From Novosphingobium sp. (GTDB lineage: Bacteria; Pseudomonadota; Alphaproteobacteria; Sphingomonadales; Sphingomonadaceae), in assembly GCF_020852455.1 (NCBI RefSeq), contig NZ_JADZAT010000031.1, forward strand, positions 1 to 64,000: a DNA stretch of 64,000 nt. The letters are read 5' to 3'. The notes beneath the pieces were generated by a model. That model had not been told where the DNA came from. It did not search any database and saw only the letters and a list, made by a program, of their open reading frames with translations. Both the position numbers and the translations under genes were made by a program. Every line of letters begins with the position of its first letter. The stretch's first letter is position 1. Shown here piece after piece: positions 37,161 to 45,960 of this stretch.

Positions 37161-38771
37161 ATGCAGGTGGATGAATTCGACTATGTGATCGTCGGCGGGG
37201 GTTCGGCCGGCTGTGTGCTGGCCGGGCGGCTGACCGAAGACCCGGCGGTCACCGTCTGCCTGCTTGAGGCCGGGGGATCGGACCAGTCGGTGTTTGTCCA
37301 GGCCCCGGTCGGCTCGGTGGCGATGATGCCCACCAAGTTCAACAACTATGCCTATGAAACAGTGCCCCAGCCCGGCCTGAACGGACGGCGCGGATACCAG
37401 CCGCGCGGACGGGTGCTGGGCGGATCAAGCTCGATCAACGCCATGCTCTATGTCCGCGGCAACCGCTGGGACTATGACGAGTGGGCCCGGCTGGGCAATG
37501 CCGGCTGGAGCTTTGACGAGTGCCTGCCCTACTTCAAGAAGGCCGAAAACAACGAGCAGTTCGACAACGAATGGCATGGCCAGGGCGGCCCGCTCAACGT
37601 CACTTACCCCAACCACCAGAGCCCGCTGGCCGAACTGTTCATCGAAGGTGCCAAGCTGCACCAGATCCGCCCCAACCCGGACTACAATGGCGAGCAGCAG
37701 GAAGGCACCTTCCACTATCAGGCCACCCAGAAGGATGGCGAGCGCTGCAGCGCGGCCAAGGCCTATCTCACCCCCAACCTTTCGCGGCCCAACCTGAAGG
37801 TGGTGACCGGGGCGCTGACCCACCGGGTCTTGATCGAACAGGGCGAGGCGCAGGGCGTCGAGTACGAAACCGGCGGGACATTGCGCACCGCCCGGGCCCG
37901 GCGAGAGACCCTGGTTTGCGGCGGGGCCTTCGGATCGCCGCAGCTGCTGTTGCTGTCCGGGATCGGCGATGGAGAGGACCTGAACGCCCAGGGGATCGCG
38001 GTGCAATGCCACGCGCCCGGCGTCGGCAAGAACCTGCAGGACCATATCGACTATGTGCAGAGCTGGCGGATCAAGGACCGCAGCGACGTGTTTGGCGTGG
38101 CGCCCAAGTCGGGTCTGGCCTTCATCAAGGGCATGTTCCAGTGGAGCAAGTCACGCACCGGCCTGCTCACCAGCCCCTTCGTCTGTTCGGGCGCCTTCGT
38201 GAAGAGCGGCGCCGATGTGCCCGCGCCCGATCTGCAATTGCTGATGGTGCTGGCGATCGTGGACGATCACGCCCGCAAGCAGCATCTGGGCACCGGGATT
38301 TCCTGCCATGTCGATCTGCTGCGCCCCTACAGCCGCGGCACGGTGGCGCTGGGCAGCCGCGATCCCCGCGATGCACCGCTGATCGATCCGCGTTTCCTGG
38401 CCGATGAGCGCGATCTGGCGGTGCTGCTGAAGGGCGGGCAGCTTCAGCAATCAATCATGGAGAGCGCGGCTTTCGACGGTGTGCGCGGCAAGATGCTCTA
38501 TGCGATCGACCGCAACGATGTGGCGGCGATGGAAGAGGACATCCGCAACCGTGCCGATACCCAGTACCACCCGGTCGGGACCTGCAAGATGGGGCCGGAC
38601 AGCGATCCGCTGGCGGTGGTCGATGCCCGGCTGAAGGTGCGCGGGGTCGGCCGGCTGCGGGTGATCGATGCTTCGGTGATGCCCAACCTGGTCAGCGGCA
38701 ACACCAATGCGCCAACGATCATGATCGCGGAAAAGGCCGCCGACATGCTGAAAGCGGACGCACGCGGCTAA
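37161..38771 (+). CDS. GMC family FAD oxidoreductase (choline/alcohol dehydrogenase type)
   Basis: A 536-residue flavoprotein that oxidises alcohols. The FAD motif is [35 protein letters not shown] is GMC signature 1 and [15 protein letters not shown] is signature 2. The catalytic His is in [10 protein letters not shown] and the second active-site residue (Asn) in NTNAPT. The ATG at 37161 has GGGAGG upstream. There is no betaine aldehyde dehydrogenase beside it, so choline as substrate is unproven. Confidence 0.88.
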   Translation: MQVDEFDYVIVGGGSAGCVLAGRLTEDPAVTVCLLEAGGSDQSVFVQAPVGSVAMMPTKFNNYAYETVPQPGLNGRRGYQPRGRVLGGSSSINAMLYVRGNRWDYDEWARLGNAGWSFDECLPYFKKAENNEQFDNEWHGQGGPLNVTYPNHQSPLAELFIEGAKLHQIRPNPDYNGEQQEGTFHYQATQKDGERCSAAKAYLTPNLSRPNLKVVTGALTHRVLIEQGEAQGVEYETGGTLRTARARRETLVCGGAFGSPQLLLLSGIGDGEDLNAQGIAVQCHAPGVGKNLQDHIDYVQSWRIKDRSDVFGVAPKSGLAFIKGMFQWSKSRTGLLTSPFVCSGAFVKSGADVPAPDLQLLMVLAIVDDHARKQHLGTGISCHVDLLRPYSRGTVALGSRDPRDAPLIDPRFLADERDLAVLLKGGQLQQSIMESAAFDGVRGKMLYAIDRNDVAAMEEDIRNRADTQYHPVGTCKMGPDSDPLAVVDARLKVRGVGRLRVIDASVMPNLVSGNTNAPTIMIAEKAADMLKADARG

Positions 38772-38850
38772 CCCCCCGTTTACCCGAGCTACACACCTTG
38801 GCGCTACACCGCTGGGCTTAGCAGACTGTGCCTGGGGAGGCCACGGGACC

Positions 38851-39279
38851 ATGAGCCGCATTGCCATCTGGCGCAAACAGCATGACCTGATCGTCGATCT
38901 GGCTGGCGATGTGGAGGCCATCCTGCCCCGGCTCGACACTATCGAAGCTGCCGAGCAGCTGGCCAAGGTCCTGATCCGGCTCGATTCCGTCCTGCTTACC
39001 CATCTGACCTCGGAAGACGCCTTCCTCTATCCGGCGATGATCGATGGCAGCGATCGTAATGCCGCAGACGTGGCCAGCAGTTTCAAGACGGAAATGGGCG
39101 GAATCGTGCACAGCTATTCCCGGTTCAAGGAAACCTGGTCCGGCGCTGCTGCGATCCATGGCAATCCGGGCTGGTTCAGGCGTGACTGGAAGGCGCTGCT
39201 GGCCGCGCTCGCCAATCGGATCGAACGCGAGAACACCATGCTCTACCCGCTGGCCGAAAGGGCCGAGCGGGTCGGCTAA
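38851..39279 (+). CDS. Hemerythrin-domain protein
   Basis: A 142-residue four-helix protein. His residues that could bind a di-iron site are in KQHDLIVDL, LLTHLTSEDAFLYPAM and GGIVHSYSRF, with acidic residues in the last helix (RIERENTMLYPLAE). Some positions differ from the classical HxxxE/HxxxD pattern, so iron content is uncertain. Possible roles are oxygen or NO sensing, or iron storage. It ends overlapping the convergent hydrolase gene by 4 bases. Confidence 0.75.
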   Translation: MSRIAIWRKQHDLIVDLAGDVEAILPRLDTIEAAEQLAKVLIRLDSVLLTHLTSEDAFLYPAMIDGSDRNAADVASSFKTEMGGIVHSYSRFKETWSGAAAIHGNPGWFRRDWKALLAALANRIERENTMLYPLAERAERVG

Positions 39280-40229
39280 GCCGCTGTGCGGCAATAGGCC
39301 ATCCGCTTGTCGGCCGGCGCGCGCAGCACCTCGGCGACATAGTAGCGGGCCATCATGCCCACATCATCGCGTTCGGCCGGAGTATAGAACCCTGCCGCGT
39401 CGGCCTGCCACTGCGCGGCGCAGGCCTGCGGTGTAGCGCTTGAGTGCGCGCAGTCGACATAGCGGGTGTAGGCCTTGTGCCAGCGGTTGAACGCCTTGCG
39501 GCTCATCGGGGCACCATGCCCGGGGATCAGCGTGGTCCAGCGCGCCCTGGCGATGGCATTCAGCGCCTCGGCCCAACCCTCTTCGCAAGCGGTGTCAAAG
39601 AACGGAAGCGGCGCCACCACCAGATCGCCGACCACGGCCAGTTGCTCGTCGGGCACCAGCAGCCACAGGTCACCCTCGGTGGCGGCATTGCGGGCCAGAT
39701 TTACCACCAGACGCCGCCCGCCCAGCATGACCGGCCCGGATTGCACCACCGGATCGGCCGGAACCAGCGCAGGCCGATCGTCCAACAGCGCCTGCGCGCG
39801 GGCAATCCGGGCCCTGTCAGCAGCAGGTGTCTTGGGATCGGCCAGTCGCTGGCGAGCCGCTTCGCGGCCTTTCGCAAGGAACCCGCTGAGCGCCCCGCTG
39901 GCCGCATCGCTCGCAATCAGGCGGGCCTTGGGATAGATCGCGAAGAGATCGCGGTTGCCGGTGCTGTGATCGAGGTGCCAGTGCGTATTGACCACCGCCA
40001 CCACCGGCTTGCCCACTTTGCGCGGGTGATCGAGCACCGCCTGAGCATGTTCGGGATGCCGTCCGGTATCGACCACCACCAGCCCCTGCGGCGCATCAAG
40101 GATCACCGTGTTGCCATCCGGTCCGCGCTCAAGGTCGATATGGCCGGGCTGGAACACATGGGCCGCGGGTCGCGGCGCGACGGCGGACAGCGCAAGGGCG
40201 GCGGCAATCAGGGCAACTGGTTTGAGCAT
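39276..40229 (-). CDS. Secreted MBL-fold metallo-hydrolase
   Basis: A 317-residue protein with a signal peptide (KPVALIAAALALSAVAPRPAA). The metal motif is NTHWHLDHSTG (HxHxDH). Further ligands are probably in the GDLVV and IPGHGAPMSR segments. LDAPQGLVVVDTGRHPEHA is the usual strand before the motif. The ATG at 40229 has GGGAGGGAG upstream. It belongs to the broad quinoprotein-relay/glyoxalase-like group; substrate unknown. Later Cys residues (ACEEG, DCAHS, ACAAQ) suggest a periplasmic disulphide. Confidence 0.82.
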   Translation of the reverse strand: MLKPVALIAAALALSAVAPRPAAHVFQPGHIDLERGPDGNTVILDAPQGLVVVDTGRHPEHAQAVLDHPRKVGKPVVAVVNTHWHLDHSTGNRDLFAIYPKARLIASDAASGALSGFLAKGREAARQRLADPKTPAADRARIARAQALLDDRPALVPADPVVQSGPVMLGGRRLVVNLARNAATEGDLWLLVPDEQLAVVGDLVVAPLPFFDTACEEGWAEALNAIARARWTTLIPGHGAPMSRKAFNRWHKAYTRYVDCAHSSATPQACAAQWQADAAGFYTPAERDDVGMMARYYVAEVLRAPADKRMAYCRTAA

Positions 40230-40354
40230 GGTGATGGATGCTCCCTCCCGCAAGGCGTGGTGCCTAGGGTTGAGCAGGCGCCGCCGCGATGGATAGCCGC
40301 AATCGACGAAGGAGGATTGAGGCTCGGCGGAGGTGGCCGTCGGCTTGAACGCGT

Positions 40355-40369
40355 TACCAATATTTGGTA
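40355..40369. promoter_or_regulatory. Perfect palindrome before parD, candidate operator
   Basis: TACCAATATTTGGTA is a perfect dyad (TACCAA/TTGGTA around TAT), ending 11 bases before the antitoxin ATG. ParD-type antitoxins repress their own operon by binding such palindromes. Confidence 0.55.
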
Positions 40370-40380
40370 CGCTTCCTCCC

Positions 40381-40623
40381 ATGGCCAGCAAGAACACCTC
40401 GATCGCCCTTGGCGCCCCCTTCATTGAATTCGCCCGCCGCAAGGTGGAAAGCGGTGAATTCGGCTCGACCAGTGAAGTGGTGAGAGAGGCGATGCGACAG
40501 TATATGCACGAGGATGCGGCGATCCAGGCAGTGCGTGCGATGGTGCAAAAGTCGCTCGATAGCGGACCAGCGGTAGAGTTCGATATCGACGCCTGGTTTG
40601 AGGAAAAGTTCGGGTCCGAATGA
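40381..40623 (+). CDS. parD: ParD-like antitoxin
   Basis: An 80-residue ribbon-helix-helix protein. NTSIALGAPFIEFARRKVESGEFGSTSEVVREAMRQ is the classic ParD DNA-binding part, and the acidic C-terminal half (FDIDAWFEEKFGSE) would wrap the toxin. The ATG is overlapped by no other gene; its stop overlaps the toxin start (ATGA). Autoregulation is suggested by the palindrome at 40355-40369. Confidence 0.88.
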   Translation: MASKNTSIALGAPFIEFARRKVESGEFGSTSEVVREAMRQYMHEDAAIQAVRAMVQKSLDSGPAVEFDIDAWFEEKFGSE

Positions 40624-40940
40624 CGCGCAAGCTGATCTATCGACCTGACGCGCTTGCCGATCTGAACGAGGTTGAGCGCTACACACGGCGAACCTGGGAC
40701 AACGATCAAGCCAGGCGCTATGTCGCCATGCTGGTGGCTGACATCAAGAAGCTGCGCAGCTCAGCCCTGCGACATCCCTTGTACGATCCGATCAATCCCG
40801 GCCTGCGCCGCAAGCGCAGCGGGATGCATCACATCTATTTCATTGTCAGCAAGAACACCGTCGAAGTGCTCAACGTGATCCACGCCCAGCGCGATCCGGG
40901 GATGCTTTTGAAGGCTGGGAAGTGGGAGGATGAGGGGTGA
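40620..40940 (+). CDS. parE: ParE/RelE-superfamily toxin
   Basis: A 106-residue basic toxin. LIYRPDALADLNEVERYTRRTW begins the RelE/ParE fold, and LRRKRSGMHHIYFIV followed by VLNVIHAQRDPGMLL is typical of ParE. ParE toxins inhibit DNA gyrase, RelE toxins cut mRNA; the sequence fits ParE better. Paired with the upstream antitoxin by a 4-base overlap. Confidence 0.87.
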   Translation: MTRKLIYRPDALADLNEVERYTRRTWDNDQARRYVAMLVADIKKLRSSALRHPLYDPINPGLRRKRSGMHHIYFIVSKNTVEVLNVIHAQRDPGMLLKAGKWEDEG

Positions 40941-40967
40941 GTATTGTTTGAAGGGATTAAGGTGTCA

Positions 40968-40982
40968 CTGCAACCATTGCAG
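40968..40982. promoter_or_regulatory. Perfect palindrome upstream of the zinc-ribbon gene
   Basis: CTGCAACCATTGCAG is a perfect dyad (CTGCAA/TTGCAG around CCA), 58 bases before the start of the 171-residue gene. It is an operator candidate. Confidence 0.35.
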
Positions 40983-41040
40983 CTATCATTTGAGGACTGC
41001 TAAGAAGCGGTGATCGAACAAAAGCAGATGGATATGCTGA

Positions 41041-41556
41041 ATGGATCTTATTGCTGGGTTAGGCGCTATCAATGCTGCCATAGGAATCGGAAAGTCAGTC
41101 GTTCAAGCTGATAGAGCCCTCGACGCAGCCACGCTCAAGGCCAAGCTAGCAGAAATGATGGGCGAATTAGCAAATGCCAAACTTGCTCAAATCGAACTTG
41201 TCGAAGAGATTGAAAAATTACGGAAAGAGCTTGAGCGAATCAATGGAGCCGAAGCCGACTTTGCCGCATTGTCCGAACATGACGGATACTACTATAGAAA
41301 CGGGAATGATGGAACTCCGATAGGATGGCCGGTTTGCCCAAAATGCAAAGATGGCACAAAGAAAATGGCATTTCTTGTGCAGAACGGTGATGAAGTAGGT
41401 GCTAAATGCCCTCAATGCAATTCGGAATACCGCCCGGTCACTTCCTTCGTCTCAGCAGGCTATACCCGGCAGCAACAAGAGCGCGATGAGCGCGCCCGTC
41501 GAACTGCGGAAGCCAACTCCGCCATCCAACGCAGCCGTCGCGACTGGATGGTCTAA
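41041..41556 (+). CDS. Unknown AT-rich gene: coiled coil plus zinc ribbon
   Basis: A 171-residue protein of unrecognised family. The N-terminus is Ala/Gly-rich and hydrophobic ([19 protein letters not shown]). A coiled coil follows at about residues 30-68 ([20 protein letters not shown]...[13 protein letters not shown]). Then comes a zinc ribbon with C99-x2-C102 and C123-x2-C126, and a basic, Arg-rich tail ends the protein. A stop codon directly precedes the ATG. The sequence is far more AT-rich than the sdh genes it touches (4-base overlap at the 3' ends) and lies beside a toxin-antitoxin pair, so it is probably acquired. A phage or defence role is possible but not shown. Confidence 0.65.
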   Translation: MDLIAGLGAINAAIGIGKSVVQADRALDAATLKAKLAEMMGELANAKLAQIELVEEIEKLRKELERINGAEADFAALSEHDGYYYRNGNDGTPIGWPVCPKCKDGTKKMAFLVQNGDEVGAKCPQCNSEYRPVTSFVSAGYTRQQQERDERARRTAEANSAIQRSRRDWMV

Positions 41557-43361
41557 TAAACCCGCTTCTTCGGCTTGATGTAGTCCACATCGTCGGTCAG
41601 CGTGTATTCGTGCACCGGGCGGTAATCCAGGCGGACCTTGCCGCCCTTGCCGCCCCAGCCGTCGAACCAGGCGGCGGTGTGCTTCATCCACTTCTTGTCG
41701 TCGCGATCGGGGAAATCCTCGTGCGCGTGGGCACCTCGGCTTTCCTTGCGGTTGTGCGCGCCGTGGATGGTCACGCTGGCCTGGCTGATCAGGTTGTCGA
41801 GCTCCATCGTCTCGATCAGATCGCTGTTCCAGATCAGGCTGCGATCGCTGACGTGCAGGTCCTGCATGCGTTCATAGGTCTTGGCGAGCTGCTTCTTGCC
41901 TTCGGCCATCAGCTCGTCATTGCGGAACACCGCGCAGTGGGTCTGCATGTTGCGCTGCATTTCGGTGCGCACTTCGGCGGTCGGCGAGCCGCCCTTGGCA
42001 TTGCGGAAATGATCGAGCCGGGTCAGCGCGAGGTCGGCGCTGTCCTTGGGCAGTTCGGCATGGGCCGAGCCGGGCTTGATCAGCTCCTTGAGCCGGTGAC
42101 CGGCCGCGCGGCCGAAGACCACCAGGTCGATCAGCGAGTTCGAGCCCAGGCGGTTGGCGCCGTGGACCGAAACGCAGGCTGCCTCGCCCACCGCGAACAG
42201 GCCGGGGACGACCGTTTCCGGGTTGCCATCAGCACCGATGGTGACGACTTCGCCCATGTAATTGGTGGGGATGCCGCCCATGTTGTAGTGCACTGTCGGG
42301 CAGACCGGCAGCGGCTGACGGGTCAGGTCAACGCCCGCGAAGATCTTGCCGCTTTCGGTAATCCCGGGCAGGCGCTGGGCCAGCACTTCGGGTGCGATGT
42401 GATCGAGGTGCAGGTAGATGTGGTCCTTGTTCGGTCCCACCCCGCGCCCTTCGCGCATTTCCAGCGCCATCGAGCGCGAAACGACATCGCGGCTGGCGAG
42501 GTCCTTGGCCGAAGGGGCATAGCGTTCCATGAACCGCTCGCCCTCGGAATTGGTCAGGTAGCCGCCTTCGCCGCGCGCGCCTTCGGTGATGAGGACGCCC
42601 GCGCCGTAGATCCCGGTCGGGTGGAACTGGACGAATTCCATATCCTGCAGCGGCAGGCCCGCGCGCAGCACCATCCCGCCGCCGTCACCGGTGCAGGTGT
42701 GGGCCGATGTGGCGGTGTAGTAGCAGCGGCCATAACCGCCGGTCGCCAGCACCACGCCCTTGGCGCGGAAGCGGTGGATCGAGCCGTCTTCCATGCACAT
42801 CGCGATCACGCCGCGACAGGCTCCATCTTCCATGATCAGGTCGATCGCGAAGTATTCGATGAAGAAGTCGGCGTCGTACTTCAGGCTCTGCTGGTAAAGC
42901 GCGTGGAGCATGGCGTGCCCAGTGCGGTCCGCTGCGGCGCACGTGCGCTGCACCGGCGGGCCTTCGCCCATGTTCTGCATGTGCCCGCCAAACGGGCGCT
43001 GATAGATCGTGCCATCGGCATTGCGGCTGAACGGCACCCCGGCGTGTTCCAGTTCGTAAACTGCGGCGGGTGCCTCGCGCACCATGTATTCGATCGCGTC
43101 CTGATCGCCCAGCCAATCAGACCCCTTGACGGTGTCGAACATGTGCCAGGTCCAGTGATCGGGCGTGTTGTTGGTCAGGCTGGCCGCGATCCCGCCCTGG
43201 GCGGCCACGGTGTGACTGCGGGTGGGGAACACCTTGGTGATGCAGGCGGTCTTGAGGCCCGCTTCGGCGCTGCCCATGGTGGCGCGCAGGCCAGAGCCGC
43301 CGGCACCGACGACGACGGTGTCATAGGTGTGGTCGATGATCTTGTAGGCGGGAGCGGTCAT
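41553..43361 (-). CDS. sdhA: Succinate dehydrogenase flavoprotein subunit
   Basis: A 602-residue subunit of respiratory complex [17 protein letters not shown] binds FAD, and [14 protein letters not shown] carries the His that holds FAD covalently. The [30 protein letters not shown] segment and REGRGVGP are active-site regions. The C-terminus ends YIKPKKRVY, as in other alphaproteobacteria. It is third in the order sdhC-sdhD-sdhA. The iron-sulfur subunit gene sdhB, usually next, is not here. Confidence 0.96.
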   Translation of the reverse strand: MTAPAYKIIDHTYDTVVVGAGGSGLRATMGSAEAGLKTACITKVFPTRSHTVAAQGGIAASLTNNTPDHWTWHMFDTVKGSDWLGDQDAIEYMVREAPAAVYELEHAGVPFSRNADGTIYQRPFGGHMQNMGEGPPVQRTCAAADRTGHAMLHALYQQSLKYDADFFIEYFAIDLIMEDGACRGVIAMCMEDGSIHRFRAKGVVLATGGYGRCYYTATSAHTCTGDGGGMVLRAGLPLQDMEFVQFHPTGIYGAGVLITEGARGEGGYLTNSEGERFMERYAPSAKDLASRDVVSRSMALEMREGRGVGPNKDHIYLHLDHIAPEVLAQRLPGITESGKIFAGVDLTRQPLPVCPTVHYNMGGIPTNYMGEVVTIGADGNPETVVPGLFAVGEAACVSVHGANRLGSNSLIDLVVFGRAAGHRLKELIKPGSAHAELPKDSADLALTRLDHFRNAKGGSPTAEVRTEMQRNMQTHCAVFRNDELMAEGKKQLAKTYERMQDLHVSDRSLIWNSDLIETMELDNLISQASVTIHGAHNRKESRGAHAHEDFPDRDDKKWMKHTAAWFDGWGGKGGKVRLDYRPVHEYTLTDDVDYIKPKKRVY

Positions 43362-43363
43362 TA

Positions 43364-43744
43364 TCAGGACCCCAGGGCAATGCGGAGAACGCAGAGCAGG
43401 CCAAAGGCCGCCCCTGCGAACGAGAGAAGGTTAAGCAGCGCCATGCTGGCGAACTTGTTGGCATGTTCGTGGACATAGTCCTCAACCAGCACCTGCAGCC
43501 CCAGCCGCGCGTGCCAGAAGGTCGAAATCACGAACAGCCCCAGCATGGTCGCGGGCAGCGGCCGATGGAGCCAATCGAGCATGGTCTTGAACGTCCAGTC
43601 CGGCAGTCCCGCCAGCGAGATCACCAGGAAAAGCCCCGCCACCAGGTTACCGATCGCGGTATAGCGCTGGACCAGCCAGTGATGCGCGCCGGTGTGTGCG
43701 GATCCCAGTGCGCGGACGCGGCCGATCGAAGTTCCGTTGCCCAT
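43364..43744 (-). CDS. sdhD: Succinate dehydrogenase membrane anchor subunit
   Basis: A 126-residue three-helix anchor of complex [16 protein letters not shown] and [22 protein letters not shown] carry the conserved His/Arg and the GLQVxxEDY motif of SdhD. It lies 2 bases upstream of sdhA and 10 bases downstream of sdhC. Confidence 0.9.
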   Translation of the reverse strand: MGNGTSIGRVRALGSAHTGAHHWLVQRYTAIGNLVAGLFLVISLAGLPDWTFKTMLDWLHRPLPATMLGLFVISTFWHARLGLQVLVEDYVHEHANKFASMALLNLLSFAGAAFGLLCVLRIALGS

Positions 43745-43754
43745 CGTCTGCCCC

Positions 43755-44144
43755 TTACTTCAGCAGGATCACAGTCCAGGTCACCACGGTCGCGGCCAGC
43801 GCGAACAGCGGGGTGAGCATGGACCAGAGGTTGTTGCTCTTGAGTTCGAATCCGGCACCGATATCGAGCACGAAATGGCGCAGCCCCGATGCCATGTGAT
43901 TGAAGAAGGCCCAGGTCAGCCCGACCAGCACCACCTTGCCATACCAGGCTCCGGCGTGGCCGGCGAAAGTCTCATAGCTGGCCGGCCCGGCCGCCACGGC
44001 ATAGATCCACCACAGCAGCACCCCCAGCCCGACAAACGCCATGCCATCGCCGGTAACGCGGTGGAGGATCGAAACGAACATCGCCGGTCCCCAGCGCCAG
44101 ATCTGAAGGTGCGGCGATATCGGACGGTTCTTTGCCTGGGCCAT
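43755..44144 (-). CDS. sdhC: Succinate dehydrogenase cytochrome b556 subunit
   Basis: A 129-residue three-helix membrane subunit. RPISPHLQIW and SILHRVTGDG are the N-terminal and quinone-site motifs, and FNHMASGLRHFVLDIG contains the heme-ligand His signature of SdhC. The ATG at 44144 starts the family-typical MAQAKNRPISPHL. First gene of the sdhCDA operon; the upstream region holds a palindromic repeat and the divergent SDR gene. Confidence 0.92.
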   Translation of the reverse strand: MAQAKNRPISPHLQIWRWGPAMFVSILHRVTGDGMAFVGLGVLLWWIYAVAAGPASYETFAGHAGAWYGKVVLVGLTWAFFNHMASGLRHFVLDIGAGFELKSNNLWSMLTPLFALAATVVTWTVILLK

Positions 44145-44256
44145 GCGGCGGTAAACCCCTGTGCGGTTGGCGGGGCGCGCGGCCCCTTGTCGCCATCCCC
44201 TTAGCCAAAAAGCGCGGGTGTGCAAGCGGGTCTGGGGCGAACTTGGCACAACATGT

Positions 44257-44330
44257 TTCGACAGGCCCGATCCAGCAAAGGCCGGTCCGTGAACATTTTC
44301 ACCTCCGTCCCCCGGCCTGAACTTGTCGAA
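44257..44330. repeat. Imperfect inverted repeat between sdhC and an SDR gene
   Basis: TTCGACAGGCC (44257-44267) and GGCCTGAACTTGTCGAA (44314-44330) are inverted copies except for six bases missing on the left. The CTGAACTTGT core also occurs in the repeat at 21231-21323, suggesting the same repeat class. Confidence 0.45.
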
Positions 44331-44357
44331 GGTCGCGCGCTGCGCCAAGGATGGTGC

Positions 44358-45077
44358 ATGACCCAGCCCACCATCCTTGTTACCGGAAGCTCGCGCGGGA
44401 TTGGCGCGGCCATTGTTCAGGCCCTCAAGGCGCGCGGCGCACATGTGATCGGCCATGCCAGCAAGGCTTACGATGCCGATACGATCGGTGCAGACCTGGC
44501 CGACCCTACCGCGCCGTCGGCGATCTGGCAGCAGGCGCTGGCCCGTTCGCCAAATGGGCAGATCGACGTACTGGTCAACAATGCCGGGCTGTTCGCGGCG
44601 AACCCGATCGACCTGTCGGACATCGAATGGCTCGACAACTGGGAAGACACGCTGCGGATCAATCTGACAGCTGCGGCGGAACTGTCGCGCTATGCAGTCA
44701 GGCACTGGCTGGAAGGCGCGCGCGGCGGGCGGGTGGTCCACGTGGCCAGCCGCGCCGGCTATCGCGGGGATTCGCCCGATCACTGGCACTATGCCGCAGC
44801 GAAAGGCGGCATGATTGCAATGCATAAGACGATCGCGCGGCAATATGCCAACAAGGGCGTGATGAGTTATGCGGTCTGCCCCGGCTTTACCGACACCGCG
44901 ATGGCCGGCGACTATCTGGCCAGCCGCGGCGGCCCCGGGCTGCTGGCCGACATTCCGCTGGGCCGGGTGGCAACGCCCGACGAAATTGCACGCATCGTCG
45001 AATTCTGTGCGCTCGACGCGCCCGAAAGCATGACAGGCACGGTGATCGATGCCAACGGGGCCAGCTATGTCCGCTAA
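44358..45077 (+). CDS. Short-chain dehydrogenase/reductase
   Basis: A 239-residue classical SDR. The cofactor motif is VTGSSRGIG and NNAG follows. The Ser is in VASRAGYRGD and the YxxxK in YAAAKGGM. The C-terminus TGTVIDANGASYVR is usual for the family. The ATG at 44358 has AAGGA 6 bases upstream. It probably acts as a 3-oxoacyl reductase-like enzyme, but the substrate is not assignable. It overlaps the start of the metallo-beta-lactamase gene by 11 bases, so they form an operon with prmA. Confidence 0.83.
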   Translation: MTQPTILVTGSSRGIGAAIVQALKARGAHVIGHASKAYDADTIGADLADPTAPSAIWQQALARSPNGQIDVLVNNAGLFAANPIDLSDIEWLDNWEDTLRINLTAAAELSRYAVRHWLEGARGGRVVHVASRAGYRGDSPDHWHYAAAKGGMIAMHKTIARQYANKGVMSYAVCPGFTDTAMAGDYLASRGGPGLLADIPLGRVATPDEIARIVEFCALDAPESMTGTVIDANGASYVR

Positions 45078-45960
45078 AGCTCTGTTTGCCCTCGCCCCGC
45101 TCGCGCTGCTCGGCGCATCCCCCGCCCCAGTTGACCGCCCCGGCGCCAGCAAGGACATTGCCGGTGCCTGCGGCCCGCGCGATGGCTGGTCGGAACCGGC
45201 CCCGCCGGCGCATATCCATGGCCGCTCGTGGTACGTCGGTACCTGCGGGATCACCGTGGTGCTGATTGAAACCGATGCCGGTCTGGTGCTGATCGACACC
45301 GGCCCCGAAGATGCCGCCCCGCACGTCTTGGCCAGCATCAAGGCCCTGGGATTTGATCCGCGCCAGGTGAAGTGGATGCTGTCCACCCACGAACACTTTG
45401 ATCACACCGGCGGAGTCGCCGCGATCCAGCAGGCCACCGGGGCCCGGCTGGCCGCAGGTGCCATGGCCGCGCCGGTGCTGCGCAGCGGCAAGGCTCATGC
45501 CGATGATCCCCAGCACGATCTGCTGCTGGCCTATCCGATGAAGCCGGCCCGGGTTGACCGGGTGCTGCGCGATGGCGCGGCGCTGGTGCTGGGCGGCACG
45601 CGTTTCACCATGCACGCCAACCCCACCCATTCACCCGGATCGACCAGCTGGACCTGGCAGAGCTGCGAAAAGGGCCAGTGTCTGACGATCGCCTATGCGG
45701 ATTCGATCAGCACGATCTCGTCCGACGCCTATCGGTTTACCGATCACCCCAAGCGCGTCGATGAAGCCCGCGCCGGACTGCGCGTGATCGAGCGGCTGCC
45801 TTGCGATCTGCTGCTGACCCCGCACCCCGGCGGCAGCGATCTGCTGGACCGACTGTCCGGCAAGGCCCCGCTGACCGGTCCGCGCGCCTGCGAGGCCTAT
45901 GCCCAGGGCGGCAGCGAGCGCCTGGCAGGTCGGCTTGCCAAGGAAGCAGCCACCAAGTGA
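45067..45960 (+). CDS. Subclass B3-like metallo-beta-lactamase
   Basis: A 297-residue secreted MBL-fold hydrolase. The signal peptide is AKALFALAPLALLGASPA. All B3 zinc ligands are visible: H108, H110, D112 and H113 in STHEHFDHTGG, H188 in PTHSPGSTSW, and H253 in TPHPGGSDL. The W-rich GSTSWTW strand is characteristic of B3 enzymes. Hydrolysis of beta-lactams is likely from the family but unproven; environmental B3 homologues may have other substrates. The ATG lies inside the 3' end of the SDR gene, and its stop overlaps the prmA start (GTGA). Confidence 0.83.
   Translation: MSAKALFALAPLALLGASPAPVDRPGASKDIAGACGPRDGWSEPAPPAHIHGRSWYVGTCGITVVLIETDAGLVLIDTGPEDAAPHVLASIKALGFDPRQVKWMLSTHEHFDHTGGVAAIQQATGARLAAGAMAAPVLRSGKAHADDPQHDLLLAYPMKPARVDRVLRDGAALVLGGTRFTMHANPTHSPGSTSWTWQSCEKGQCLTIAYADSISTISSDAYRFTDHPKRVDEARAGLRVIERLPCDLLLTPHPGGSDLLDRLSGKAPLTGPRACEAYAQGGSERLAGRLAKEAATK

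Noticed and set aside
40320..40380. N-terminal extension of ParD from an upstream start at 40333
   Set aside because: The extension would be coded by the operator palindrome and is not ribbon-helix-helix sequence; the ATG at 40381 gives the normal ParD length.
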